The position numbers and the translations under genes are program-made. A model generated the notes under the pieces. It was not told where the DNA came from and did not search any database. It saw nothing but the letters and a program-made list of their open reading frames with translations. A stretch of DNA of 64,000 bases from Spirosoma sp. 48-14 (GTDB lineage Bacteria; Bacteroidota; Bacteroidia; Cytophagales; Spirosomataceae): contig NZ_MKUD01000022.1 of the NCBI RefSeq assembly GCF_001898575.1, positions 1-64,000 of the forward strand. Direction: 5' to 3'. Positions 7,856-17,378 of this stretch are shown here, piece after piece; the stretch's first letter is position 1; every line of letters begins with the position of its first letter.

Positions 7856-8752
7856 TCAGTTTAAGTTTCGGTATTCAGCCGGAGTGTAGCCCACTCGTTG
7901 TTTGAATAAGCGATTGAAGTGCTGAGGGTATTTGAAGCCTAGTTCATAGGCGATTTCGCTGACGGTCTTGCTGTCGTCGAATACCCGCTCCTTAGCTACT
8001 TCGATCACTTTCGACTGAATGTATTCCTGGGCCGATTTGCCGGTTTCCTTCTTCACCAGGTCGCCGAAATAATTAGCCGACAGGTTCAGCGCATCGGCAA
8101 AGTGCGCCACCGACGGCAGCCCAAGCGTGTGGGGGTTATCCGACAGGAAATAGGCGTTCAGCAATTCTTCAAACTTTTCCAGGGTGCCCCGGTTGGCATG
8201 GTCCCGCGTCAGAAACTGGCGGTCGTAGAAACGGACACAGTAATTCAGTAGTAGCTCAATATTGGCCGTGATGAGCTTTTTGCTGTGGCGATCCAGGGGT
8301 TGCTCGACCTCGTACTGAATTTTAGCCAGACATTCCAACGCTACCTGTCGCTCCCGTTCAGACAGATGCAAAGCCTCGTTGACCTCGTAGGAAAAGAAGG
8401 AATAGTCCGCTATATGCTTGCCCAATGAAGTCCCTTTGATCAGGTCCGGGTGAAACAAAAGCGCCCATCCTTTCGGCTCATATAGCTCCACCTTGGGTTG
8501 GACGCCCAGCACCTGACCGGGCGCGATAAATACCAGCGTGCCTTCCTGGTAGTCATAGTGGTTACGCCCGTATTTTAATTCCCCACAGTCGAGTTCTTTC
8601 AAGTAAATTGCGTAGAGACCAAAATTAAACGTTTGGGCCGGCATGGGTCTGGCTTTGGACAAATCCAACACCGTGATCAGGGGGTGACGCGTTTCTACGC
8701 CACGCAAGGCATTGTATTGGTACACGCTCTCCAGCTTGACGATTTTTTCCAT
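7856..8752 (-). CDS. AraC-family transcriptional regulator
   Basis: The 298-residue protein has an N-terminal cupin-like sensing domain (about 20-120, with YQEGTLVFIAPGQV) and a C-terminal AraC DNA-binding domain (about 200-298). The latter holds two helix-turn-helix units: SVAHFADALNLSANYFGDLVKK and TVSEIAYELGFKYPQHFNRLFK, ending in the usual VGYTPAEYR. It is divergent from the two aldo/keto reductase genes that start at 8931, with 178 bases between, so it probably controls them; that link is inferred from position. The inducer is unknown. Confidence 0.92.
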   Translation of the reverse strand: MEKIVKLESVYQYNALRGVETRHPLITVLDLSKARPMPAQTFNFGLYAIYLKELDCGELKYGRNHYDYQEGTLVFIAPGQVLGVQPKVELYEPKGWALLFHPDLIKGTSLGKHIADYSFFSYEVNEALHLSERERQVALECLAKIQYEVEQPLDRHSKKLITANIELLLNYCVRFYDRQFLTRDHANRGTLEKFEELLNAYFLSDNPHTLGLPSVAHFADALNLSANYFGDLVKKETGKSAQEYIQSKVIEVAKERVFDDSKTVSEIAYELGFKYPQHFNRLFKQRVGYTPAEYRNLN

Positions 8753-8770
8753 CGGATTGATTTTCTAACC

Positions 8771-8786
8771 GATCGCATCGGCGATC
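8771..8786. promoter_or_regulatory. Candidate operator between AraC regulator and aldo/keto reductases
   Basis: GATCGC-ATCG-GCGATC is a perfect inverted repeat 19 bases before the AraC start codon. Position suggests autoregulation, although AraC proteins often bind direct repeats. Confidence 0.3.
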
Positions 8787-8864
8787 CGAACAAAAATACC
8801 CATTCCAGTCGCGCCATACTCACTCGATCTCTGCCACCAGTAATAATGGTTATAAAACCCGTAA

Positions 8865-11077
<2,213 letters not shown>

Positions 11078-11106
11078 TCAACACGAGACGCAGAATCACA
11101 GTGTGT

Positions 11107-11140
11107 AAATGGTCAGTATCAGCTAGATACTGGCCATTTT
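11107..11140 (+). terminator. Terminator after the aldo/keto reductase pair
   Basis: AAATGGTCAGTATC and GATACTGGCCATTTT form a 14-bp stem with one G-U pair and a 5-base loop, ending in four T. It lies 30 bases after the stop. Confidence 0.75.
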
Positions 11141-11216
11141 CAATATGTTTCGTATTCTCATTAAACGCTCTAATCTTGCGACACCGCCCACAATATGTTA
11201 TTTTGAAAGCGATCTG

Positions 11217-11789
11217 TCAAGGGGTAGGTGGTGCATCGGCATTCCACATACCCATGATGGAGACCCATTTTCCGTCCGTATTGCGTTTGAGCAAATCGGT
11301 GTATCGGCCCTTATCGACCACGACTTTCCCATCGGGCGTTTTTACGTCCATCCGGAACTGACCCGTTTCCCACCCCAGGCTCCCATCACTACCCGTAGCA
11401 ATCGTTTTGACGGATACATTGGTGGCCCCCGCGTCAATAGCACCCTTCCAGTAGTTGAGAATGGCCTCCCGACCCATAACGGCAGGCTCATTGGGCGGAT
11501 ACAACGTAGCCTCGTCCGCATAGCAGTTCGCAGCCGCCACGGCATCTTTGGCATTGATCGCAGCGGCAAAGTCCCGGTTCATCTGCGACAGTTCTTCGGC
11601 CGTAGCGGTCGTTGACGTTGCCGGTGAATGACAACCGGTGGCAAACAGGAGAAGGGCCGTAAAAGTGGCCCGGAAACCAGGAATGCCAAAATCCCGCGCT
11701 CCTGGCTTCCGGGCCAAAACCGAAAACCGGCCCGAACGAATGAACGTAACGGTTGAAAAGACAGTAAACAGATGTAGCGTAGATTTCAT
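11217..11789 (-). CDS. SnoaL/DUF4440-like lipoprotein
   Basis: The C-terminal 135 residues match the NTF2-like fold of the DUF4440/SnoaL group (MNRDFAAAINAKDAVAAANCYADEATLYPPNEP, then a curved sheet ending in WVSIMGMWN). A lipobox, LLFATGC, marks lipid attachment. The N-terminus is odd: about 45 residues precede the hydrophobic core instead of the usual 5-10, because a 49-bp palindrome is inserted in frame in the signal-peptide region. No other ATG is available before the lipobox; a TTG nearer to it is possible. Last gene of the minus-strand cluster, 3 bases after the one before it. Confidence 0.8.
   Translation of the reverse strand: MKSTLHLFTVFSTVTFIRSGRFSVLARKPGARDFGIPGFRATFTALLLFATGCHSPATSTTATAEELSQMNRDFAAAINAKDAVAAANCYADEATLYPPNEPAVMGREAILNYWKGAIDAGATNVSVKTIATGSDGSLGWETGQFRMDVKTPDGKVVVDKGRYTDLLKRNTDGKWVSIMGMWNADAPPTP
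11667..11715. repeat. Palindromic insert within a lipoprotein signal sequence
   Basis: GGCCCGGAAACCAGGA (11667-11682) and TCCTGGCTTCCGGGCC (11700-11715) form a 16-bp stem with one mismatch and a 17-base loop. It is translated in frame as ARKPGARDFGIPGFRA inside the leader of the lipoprotein gene, which is otherwise built like its neighbours. Confidence 0.65.
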
Positions 11790-11792
11790 AGC

Positions 11793-12284
11793 TTACTTTT
11801 TAGCCCGTAGCTGGTTATCCAAACTCATTACGTCAGGGAAGCCCCACTGCTCCGCTAATTTCCCGTTGGCGATTCGGTAAACAGACGTTTCCGAAATCAT
11901 AATCTTACGGCCTGTCGAATCAAGACCATTGAAGGTGCCCCGGTGCGTTCCCGTTGATTTATACCTGGTTACAATCCTATCGTTTTCGGCAACCATGTCC
12001 ACGATTTCTTCCTTCCAGTCGGGGAAGGATGTTCTGTGGCTGTTTATGAAATTTTTCCCGCCCGCGATGCCGTTGTATTCCATGCCACCAAGGAAATGAT
12101 AAACAAAATCGGGGGCCAGGATGGAATCTAATGCCGATACGTGGCCGTCGGACCATACCTGATGGTATCGGCGGATAAGCTCCCGATTGGCCTCCAGGTT
12201 GTTTTCAGGCCTGTTCGACGATGTACAGTCACTTAAAAAAAGCAGCAAGGCAACCAGCAGGACCGGGTAAGTTGAGGGCTTCAT
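11793..12284 (-). CDS. SnoaL-like (polyketide cyclase-type) lipoprotein
   Basis: ATG 12284 is chosen over 12311 because it starts the lipoprotein signal KPSTYPVLLVALLLFLSDC, with lipobox Cys about residue 20. The mature part is a SnoaL-type ester cyclase fold: RRYHQVWSDGHVSALDSILAPDFVYH, GGKNFINSHRTSFPDW, and VYRIANGKLAEQWGFPD. The motifs are those of the SnoaL polyketide cyclase family, which acts on small hydrophobic ligands; no polyketide genes are nearby, so the ligand is unknown. It belongs to a run of similar lipoproteins on the minus strand. Confidence 0.87.
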   Translation of the reverse strand: MKPSTYPVLLVALLLFLSDCTSSNRPENNLEANRELIRRYHQVWSDGHVSALDSILAPDFVYHFLGGMEYNGIAGGKNFINSHRTSFPDWKEEIVDMVAENDRIVTRYKSTGTHRGTFNGLDSTGRKIMISETSVYRIANGKLAEQWGFPDVMSLDNQLRAKK

Positions 12285-12323
12285 TTTTTTGTTTTTGAGG
12301 GTGGGGTTCACGTTAAAATGACC

Positions 12324-12836
12324 TCACTTGTCTTTCTGATCCTCGTTGTTGATATCGCGGATGCAGATAAATTTTCCATCGCGTTTTTCAAAAATGCCCA
12401 TGTATTTGCCGGTGCTCACTACCTTGCCAGCCGCGTCTTTAACCGTTGTCTTCCCGACTTCGGTCACTATGTTGCCATCGCCGTACACGTCCATCGTCTC
12501 GTAGGAAACCGTAGTCCCGGCCTTGCGCGCTTTCATACTTTTGAGCAACACCTGTCGGATCGCAGCCTTTCCCACGGACATGGGTTCGTCGTCGGCCATT
12601 TCTATGGCATCGTCTGCGTAGAGTGCCATTACTTTGTCGATGTCCTTGGCGGTTGTAGCGTTGGCCCATTCGGTTTCAATGGCCTGTATTTCCGTTTTGA
12701 TGGCGGCCATATCGGGTTTAGCCGCTACCTGCTCGGTTGCAGTTTCCTGTTTTTGGGCGGGGGCGTTGCAACCGGTAACACAGACAGACGTAATGGCAAC
12801 AATGGCCAGGATTCGGGTAGATGGATTGGTTTTCAT
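12324..12836 (-). CDS. DUF4440/SnoaL-like lipoprotein
   Basis: The 170-residue product has a lipoprotein signal (KTNPSTRILAIVAITSVCVTGC, Cys at about 23), a linker rich in Ala, Gln and Glu, and an NTF2-like domain from about 45: IETEWANATTAKDIDKVMALYADDAIEMADDEP, GKAAIRQVL, and GKYMGIFEKRDGKFICIRD. The Trp and the Asp-rich loop of DUF4440 proteins are present. Its signal peptide is very like those of the Rid-type and other SnoaL-type lipoproteins at 15762 and 17303, suggesting duplication of the leader or whole genes. It lies 39 bases before the next gene. Confidence 0.87.
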   Translation of the reverse strand: MKTNPSTRILAIVAITSVCVTGCNAPAQKQETATEQVAAKPDMAAIKTEIQAIETEWANATTAKDIDKVMALYADDAIEMADDEPMSVGKAAIRQVLLKSMKARKAGTTVSYETMDVYGDGNIVTEVGKTTVKDAAGKVVSTGKYMGIFEKRDGKFICIRDINNEDQKDK

Positions 12837-12854
12837 AGTTTTGATTTAGGCGAT

Positions 12855-13259
12855 TTAGGGCACTCTTACTAAGCGACGATAGAGTTCAACGGCTTTGATT
12901 TTCTCGTACACCATACCCAATTTTTTGTCTGCTTCCTGAAACGATTTGTCGTCGTGGATTTTCTGGTACACGTTGGCATTGGGCCAATTGCCCTCGAAGT
13001 AGTAGCGGTATTTGTCGGCTCCTTTTCCTTCTACTTTGTAGAGTGTGTATCCGGCATTACTGTAGCCCAGACGTTTAATGACCGTGTTCAACTCGCCGAT
13101 CACCGCCGACAGTTGGGCCTCCGTTACACCCGATGGCATATCGAACAGGTGGATACTTTTGAGTTGAGTCGTTGCCGTTTGCTGAGCCTGTGCAGATGAC
13201 GACGTACTGAGGCTAACCAGCAGCCAAAGAGCAGCCAGGGAAATCAGGAATTGTTTCAT
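12855..13259 (-). CDS. Small exported protein of unknown function
   Basis: The 134-residue product has a signal peptide (KQFLISLAALWLLVSLSTSSSAQA) with an Ala-x-Ala type site. The mature domain of about 105 residues has the alternating pattern of a dimeric alpha/beta-barrel protein: KSIHLFDMPSGVTEAQLSAVIGELN, AGYTLYKVEGKGADKYRYYFEGNWPN, then a helix KSFQEADKKLGM. I do not assign a family with certainty. It lies 18 bases upstream of the DUF4440 lipoprotein and in the same direction, so it is probably co-transcribed with the cluster. Confidence 0.8.
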   Translation of the reverse strand: MKQFLISLAALWLLVSLSTSSSAQAQQTATTQLKSIHLFDMPSGVTEAQLSAVIGELNTVIKRLGYSNAGYTLYKVEGKGADKYRYYFEGNWPNANVYQKIHDDKSFQEADKKLGMVYEKIKAVELYRRLVRVP

Positions 13260-13342
13260 GGGTTGATTGGATTAGTTTAACTGTTTTAAGATCGATTCAC
13301 CAGCAGCATAGGCTGGGCTTATTTGTGCTTATCCGTTCGGAT

Positions 13343-13879
13343 TTAGGTAGTATCGTCGGTTAAATCCAATTCCATAAACAACAAATAGTCTTTAAATTCT
13401 GCGGGGATTTCCATTTCTGGATACGCATCAATGTCACGGAATCCAACACTTCTGTATAAGGAATGAGCGGCTTCCATAAACTTGGGACTGTCGAGCCGAA
13501 CTTTTTTATACCCGACTTTTTTCGCTTCAAGTAGAAGTTCTTCGAGGATCGCTCGTCCAGCCCCAATTCGTCTGCTAGCTGGATCAACAAACATTCGTTT
13601 TATCTCACCGATATCGGAGTTGATCCGTTTTAGGCTTCCAAGTCCACATAGTTTACCGTCATAACTAGCCAGTATTAGCTGTCCGTAAGGCGGTTGAAAC
13701 TTATTAATCTGTTGGATGTCCTGTTTAACAGCTTCCTGGGGATTATGGGGATGGACGCCGTAGAGTTCCTGCATTTTGTCGTTCCCCCAAACTAAATAGT
13801 CAAACCATAATTTTTTTACGGCTTCCAGGTCGTCAGGAATGACAACCGTTCTTGTTTTCACATTTTCACTTTTGCTCAT
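13343..13879 (-). CDS. GNAT-family N-acetyltransferase
   Basis: ATG 13879 (SKSENVKTRTVV) is preferred to the upstream 13930 start, which would overlap the preceding gene. The 178-residue GNAT fold is clear: beta-strand LILASYDGKLCGLGSLKRI, then motif A IKRMFVDPASRRIGAGRAILEELL, in which RRIGAG is the acetyl-CoA pyrophosphate loop, and motif B KVRLDSPKFMEAAHSLYRSVGF. The acceptor substrate cannot be predicted. It is cytoplasmic, without a signal, set between an exported small protein and a membrane acyltransferase-like protein. Confidence 0.87.
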   Translation of the reverse strand: MSKSENVKTRTVVIPDDLEAVKKLWFDYLVWGNDKMQELYGVHPHNPQEAVKQDIQQINKFQPPYGQLILASYDGKLCGLGSLKRINSDIGEIKRMFVDPASRRIGAGRAILEELLLEAKKVGYKKVRLDSPKFMEAAHSLYRSVGFRDIDAYPEMEIPAEFKDYLLFMELDLTDDTT

Positions 13880-13908
13880 TTCCTGACTGGGTTTTAGGTG
13901 TTTACTTT

Positions 13909-15150
13909 CTACAGGTAGCTCAGCCACCACTGCTCTTTATGCGTTGTTTTGTAGGCATCATACCAGCGACACAGGGGATACAACGACGCGACAACAGCTA
14001 TCCAGATAAGGTAAACCACCCCAAGATTGTAGCCTCCATCGCCGGGTAGCACAAACCGCATCGGTATGGTTTGCAGCGATTTATCGGCCTCCATCATGGT
14101 ATGGCCAGCGGCAAAAAACACGAGCATGCGCAGGGTATGCAGGACATAAAAATGGATTGTGTAATAAAAGAAGGCCGTTCGTCCATAGGTACGCAGCACG
14201 CCCGTAACGCGATTGTGTACATTCTCCAGCAACGCCAGTCCCAGCAGTCCCGGCCCTACCGTAATGCACATGTACAGCAGCGATGGGGGGTATTTATGCA
14301 CCTTCAGGAACGAGAACAACGTGGTGAGGCCATCTTTCTGGACGCTCAGGGGGAAGGGGTCGCCATATCCATTCAGCCAACGCAGCCCCACAAACAACCC
14401 AATGGCTCCGGCACCGAGATAAACCAGCCACTGCTGACGCTTCCAGGCTGCAACCGTAGGCTCAAACAACCGGCCCAGGCAGTAGCCCAGCATCATTAGT
14501 CCCAGCCAGGGAAGAAACGGGTACAGTACCACAATGACCCGACCGGGGGCGTAGTCAAACACTCGGTGACTGCCACCATGAACCAGCGCCCACCCAAAAC
14601 CCGACGTAAATCCCGGTGCCTGCTCCACCGCATCCAGCAGATTGTGGCCTAAAACAATCGCTAAACCAAGGCCCAGTATGGCTCGGAACGGTAGCCACGT
14701 CAGCCCGGCCATGAACACCATGCTGATGCCCAGCGACCAGAAAACGACCAGCGTGATGGGATTAAACAGGGTAAACGTATCCGCTGGTGCAATCAGGAGT
14801 ACCTCGGCTACAATGAGCCATAGACCCCGTTTCAGCAGGAACAGACTCAACTCGCTGCGCGATTTCCGTAAGCCCTGTAGGTAGATGGATGTACCGGATA
14901 GGAAGGCAAACGTAGGGGCGCAGAAGTGGGTAATCCAGCGGGTGACGAACAGGACCGGCGTGGTGGTATCCAGATTGAGCGGGTCGTCGTAAGCCTGAGC
15001 GTGGAAGAAATCACGGGTATGGTCCAGGGCCATAATGACCATAATCAGGCCCCGCAGTACGTCGATGGACTCGATGCGGCTTTTGATTGCCGAAGGCGCT
15101 GGATTGAGGGAGCTTGCGGCTGCCGATTTATGGGTGAGTGGAAAGGTCAT
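13909..15150 (-). CDS. Multi-span membrane protein of the DUF1624 (heparan-glucosaminide acetyltransferase-like) family
   Basis: The 413-residue protein has about ten membrane helices. The N-terminal signature RIESIDVLRGLIMVIMALDHTRDFF, containing the conserved Asp-His of the DUF1624/COG3503 group, follows a 25-residue cytoplasmic tail. This group is related to the lysosomal acetyl-CoA:alpha-glucosaminide N-acetyltransferase and moves acyl groups across the membrane; the bacterial substrates are mostly unknown. In this cluster it could acylate a periplasmic compound handled by the neighbouring lipoproteins (inference). The stop is 29 bases before the GNAT gene start. Confidence 0.85.
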   Translation of the reverse strand: MTFPLTHKSAAASSLNPAPSAIKSRIESIDVLRGLIMVIMALDHTRDFFHAQAYDDPLNLDTTTPVLFVTRWITHFCAPTFAFLSGTSIYLQGLRKSRSELSLFLLKRGLWLIVAEVLLIAPADTFTLFNPITLVVFWSLGISMVFMAGLTWLPFRAILGLGLAIVLGHNLLDAVEQAPGFTSGFGWALVHGGSHRVFDYAPGRVIVVLYPFLPWLGLMMLGYCLGRLFEPTVAAWKRQQWLVYLGAGAIGLFVGLRWLNGYGDPFPLSVQKDGLTTLFSFLKVHKYPPSLLYMCITVGPGLLGLALLENVHNRVTGVLRTYGRTAFFYYTIHFYVLHTLRMLVFFAAGHTMMEADKSLQTIPMRFVLPGDGGYNLGVVYLIWIAVVASLYPLCRWYDAYKTTHKEQWWLSYL

Positions 15151-15258
15151 TTCGGTCTAGCGGCTAACACTCGTTTATTTGTTCTGGATGGTTTGGATAA
15201 CCTCAGGCAGGAATCTGTCAAAAACGATGAGCCTCATCATCGAATCCACTTACCTGAA

Positions 15259-15762
15259 TTAGTGCACTTTATAGGCTTCTAACTCAATTTCAATCAACTG
15301 GCCGGGCAAGGCTAATTCCTTTACGCCAAACCACGACCCGGTCGGAAACTGCTTTTTGTAAATCGTATTTCGGTAAGCCGACTGGTTCACAAATTCGGGC
15401 ATGTTCGTGGTCAGAATATTCTCCACCACAACGTCGTCCCAGGTGTAGCCATAGTGCTTCAGAATTTTGTCCAGATCGGCGTAGCAATTTTTCATTTGTT
15501 GTCCCAGATCACCTTTCGCCGTCAGGTTTCCTTTCTCGTCCATACTGACCGCACCCGATATTTTCAGTTCATTGCCAATCCGAACGGCATGGGAATAGCC
15601 ATACGCTTTTTCGAGTTCGGGACGTAACAGAAAGTACTCCGGTGCATCGGATTGAGCCGCTGGTTTCTCATCTGCTTTTTGAGGAGCGGGATTGCAGCCG
15701 ACGGTAAACAGGATCAGAGCCGTAACAACGGCCAACATCTTGGTGAATGGGTTGGTTTTCAT
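15259..15762 (-). CDS. Rid-family (YjgF/YER057c) lipoprotein
   Basis: The 167-residue product carries a lipoprotein signal (KTNPFTKMLAVVTALILFTVGC, Cys at about 23), then a Rid domain from about 45: YSHAVRIGNELKISGAVSMDEKGNL, QMKNCYADLDKILKHYGYTWDDVV, TNMPEF, and SWFGVKELALPGQLIEIELEAY. Cytoplasmic RidA hydrolyses reactive enamines/imines using a conserved Arg; here the usual R in the R-x-E motif region is replaced by LPGQLIEIE, so an enamine deaminase role is not assured. An exported, lipid-anchored Rid protein is uncommon. It is 28 bases upstream-side of the alpha/beta hydrolase. Confidence 0.87.
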   Translation of the reverse strand: MKTNPFTKMLAVVTALILFTVGCNPAPQKADEKPAAQSDAPEYFLLRPELEKAYGYSHAVRIGNELKISGAVSMDEKGNLTAKGDLGQQMKNCYADLDKILKHYGYTWDDVVVENILTTNMPEFVNQSAYRNTIYKKQFPTGSWFGVKELALPGQLIEIELEAYKVH

Positions 15763-15790
15763 TGGGATTTGGTTAGTTAATGCGAAGAGA

Positions 15791-16645
15791 TCAATTTCCT
15801 TTTTTCAGGAAGGAAGTCAGCCCGGTGAAATACGTTTGCTGATCGTCATACATTGAGAAATGGCTACCGTTGGGGCATAGTAGAAACGTGCCGTTTTTCA
15901 CTTGCCCAGCCATCCACTCCATATGTTTGGGGTCCATCGTGTCGTAGGTCGCCCCGATAACCAACGTCGGCACGGTAATTTTGGGCAGGTCTTTGCTACG
16001 ATCCCAGTTTTTCAGATTGGCATTGCCCGCCATGCCAAACTCGCTTGGCCCCTGCATGGTCACGTACTGCTCCTGATTGATTTTGGCAAACCCCCGGTTT
16101 AGCGGTTCGGGCCATTGCGAAGCTGGTATACGGCAGATGTACTTTTCGTAATAATTGGGCAGCAACAGTTCCATATAGTGCGGGTTGGTGAAGTCGCCTT
16201 TGGCTTCGAGTGCTTTGATCTCGGCCAGTACCTTAGGGTCCATTTGTTTGGCCAGCACCTCGTTGGCATAGCGGCTGTAGGCGGGCGCACTGCTCATCAT
16301 GTCTGAGATAAGTAAGCCCCTGAGGTTTTGCCCGTATTTGAGTGCGTACTCTATGCCCAGAATGCCGCCCCACGAGTGGCCGTAGAGGTAGAAATTGTCT
16401 TTATTTAGCCCTAAAGCGACCCGAACCTGTTCCAGTTCGTCGACAAAACGGGGCAGTACCCACAAGATCTTGTCGGTTGGGCGATCGCTGTTACCTGCAC
16501 CGAGCTGGTCGTAATAAATGAACTCGATACCTTCTTTAGGCAGAAAACTCTCGAACACCTCGTAGGCCTCATGACCTGCACCGGGACCGCCGTGCAGAAT
16601 CAAAACCTTGACCGTTGGGTTGTTGCCAATCCGCTTCGTCCACAC
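15791..16645 (-). CDS. Alpha/beta hydrolase, proline iminopeptidase-like, with a broken N-terminus
   Basis: From GTG 16645 the product is 284 residues. It has the oxyanion motif HGGPGAG, the nucleophile elbow GHSWGG, the acid in YDTMDPKH, and the catalytic His in NGSHFSMYDD, as in the S33 proline iminopeptidase group. The first strand of the family lies upstream in another frame: YFAPADTGIQTGGVKIIPIK reads at 16665-16730, and one extra A in AAACCCC near 16665 would restore IKTPKGTFNVW. The signal peptide expected for this exported subgroup is also missing. The gene may still give a catalytic domain, or may be a fresh pseudogene or sequencing error. Confidence 0.8.
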   Translation of the reverse strand: MWTKRIGNNPTVKVLILHGGPGAGHEAYEVFESFLPKEGIEFIYYDQLGAGNSDRPTDKILWVLPRFVDELEQVRVALGLNKDNFYLYGHSWGGILGIEYALKYGQNLRGLLISDMMSSAPAYSRYANEVLAKQMDPKVLAEIKALEAKGDFTNPHYMELLLPNYYEKYICRIPASQWPEPLNRGFAKINQEQYVTMQGPSEFGMAGNANLKNWDRSKDLPKITVPTLVIGATYDTMDPKHMEWMAGQVKNGTFLLCPNGSHFSMYDDQQTYFTGLTSFLKKGN

Positions 16646-16663
16646 GTTGAATGTGCCTTTCGG

Positions 16664-16818
16664 GGTTTGATCGGGATTATTTTCACGCCCCCGGTTTGTA
16701 TACCCGTATCGGCGGGGGCAAAGTAGGTTTGGCGTGCGTTAGCCTTGTCGGCGTTTGGCTTTGCTACTTGACGGCTACCGGTGCCGATGCAGACTCCTGG
16801 TAAAAAGTCGCTTTCCAC
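16664..16818 (-). pseudogene. Displaced N-terminal segment of the alpha/beta hydrolase
   Basis: Frame-shifted relative to the hydrolase body. It encodes QTYFAPADTGIQTGG and VKIIPIK, which is the usual lead-in to the catalytic core. The first part overlaps the end of the neighbouring SnoaL-type gene (stop at 16764), so any original signal peptide has been lost. Confidence 0.6.
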
Positions 16819-17303
16819 GCGCCGTTGATTTTGGTGAAGAGCATCGTTCCCGCTACGTGCTCAAACTTTATTTTCTGACCGGTTTTGAGCGTTGTATTCT
16901 GTTCCATCGAGAACGTATAAAGCACTAGCGAGTCAGTCAAAACCCGAATCACTTCCTTAGCTGGCACGACACTCAACGTCTTCATCTGGTTAAACCCGTC
17001 TGCGTTCAATTTTTTGAGTGCGTTATAATCCCCGAAGGTGCCATCGGGATTGACGGCCTGAAAATCAGGCGTGTTTTCAAAGTACGTCATGCACTTTTCA
17101 ATGTCCAGTTTTTCGACCTGCTGGAAGAATTCTTTCACTAGGGAAGAAATTTCCTGTTCAATCGCCTGTTTTTGTTCAGGTGTCATGGCCGACACGGCGG
17201 TTGTTTGTGTGTCCGTATCCTTTGCGGGTGTATTGCAACCGGCGGCAAACAGGAACAGGGCGGCAAAAATGGCCAGGATAGGCGAAGTGGATTGGGTTTT
17301 CAT
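16764..17303 (-). CDS. SnoaL/DUF4440-like lipoprotein
   Basis: The 179-residue product has a lipoprotein signal (KTQSTSPILAIFAALFLFAAGC, Cys at about 23) nearly the same in style as two others in the cluster. The NTF2-like domain covers about 45-175: ISSLVKEFFQQVEKLDIEKCMTYFENTPDFQAVNPDG, then FNQMKTLSVVPAKEVIRVLTDSLVLYTF and GTMLFTKINGAWKATFYQES. It lacks obvious catalytic residues, so a binding role is as likely as an enzymatic one. It lies 75 bases after the reductase gene and next to the damaged hydrolase. Confidence 0.86.
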   Translation of the reverse strand: MKTQSTSPILAIFAALFLFAAGCNTPAKDTDTQTTAVSAMTPEQKQAIEQEISSLVKEFFQQVEKLDIEKCMTYFENTPDFQAVNPDGTFGDYNALKKLNADGFNQMKTLSVVPAKEVIRVLTDSLVLYTFSMEQNTTLKTGQKIKFEHVAGTMLFTKINGAWKATFYQESASAPVAVK

Positions 17304-17378
17304 TGAGGTTTGTGAAGCTTTTGGTTTAGAGAGAAAGGTCTATTTTAGTTAGTTGACGGGCAGGTAGATTGGAATTGA

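Noticed and set aside
12318..12872. A 184-codon open frame on the plus strand
   Set aside because: It lies wholly opposite the DUF4440 lipoprotein gene, which has a lipobox and family motifs; the plus-strand product has no family features and an odd His/Gly-rich composition.
14071..14499. A 142-codon open frame on the plus strand
   Set aside because: Antisense to the DUF1624 membrane gene; composition is Gln/His-rich, as expected for a shadow of membrane codons.
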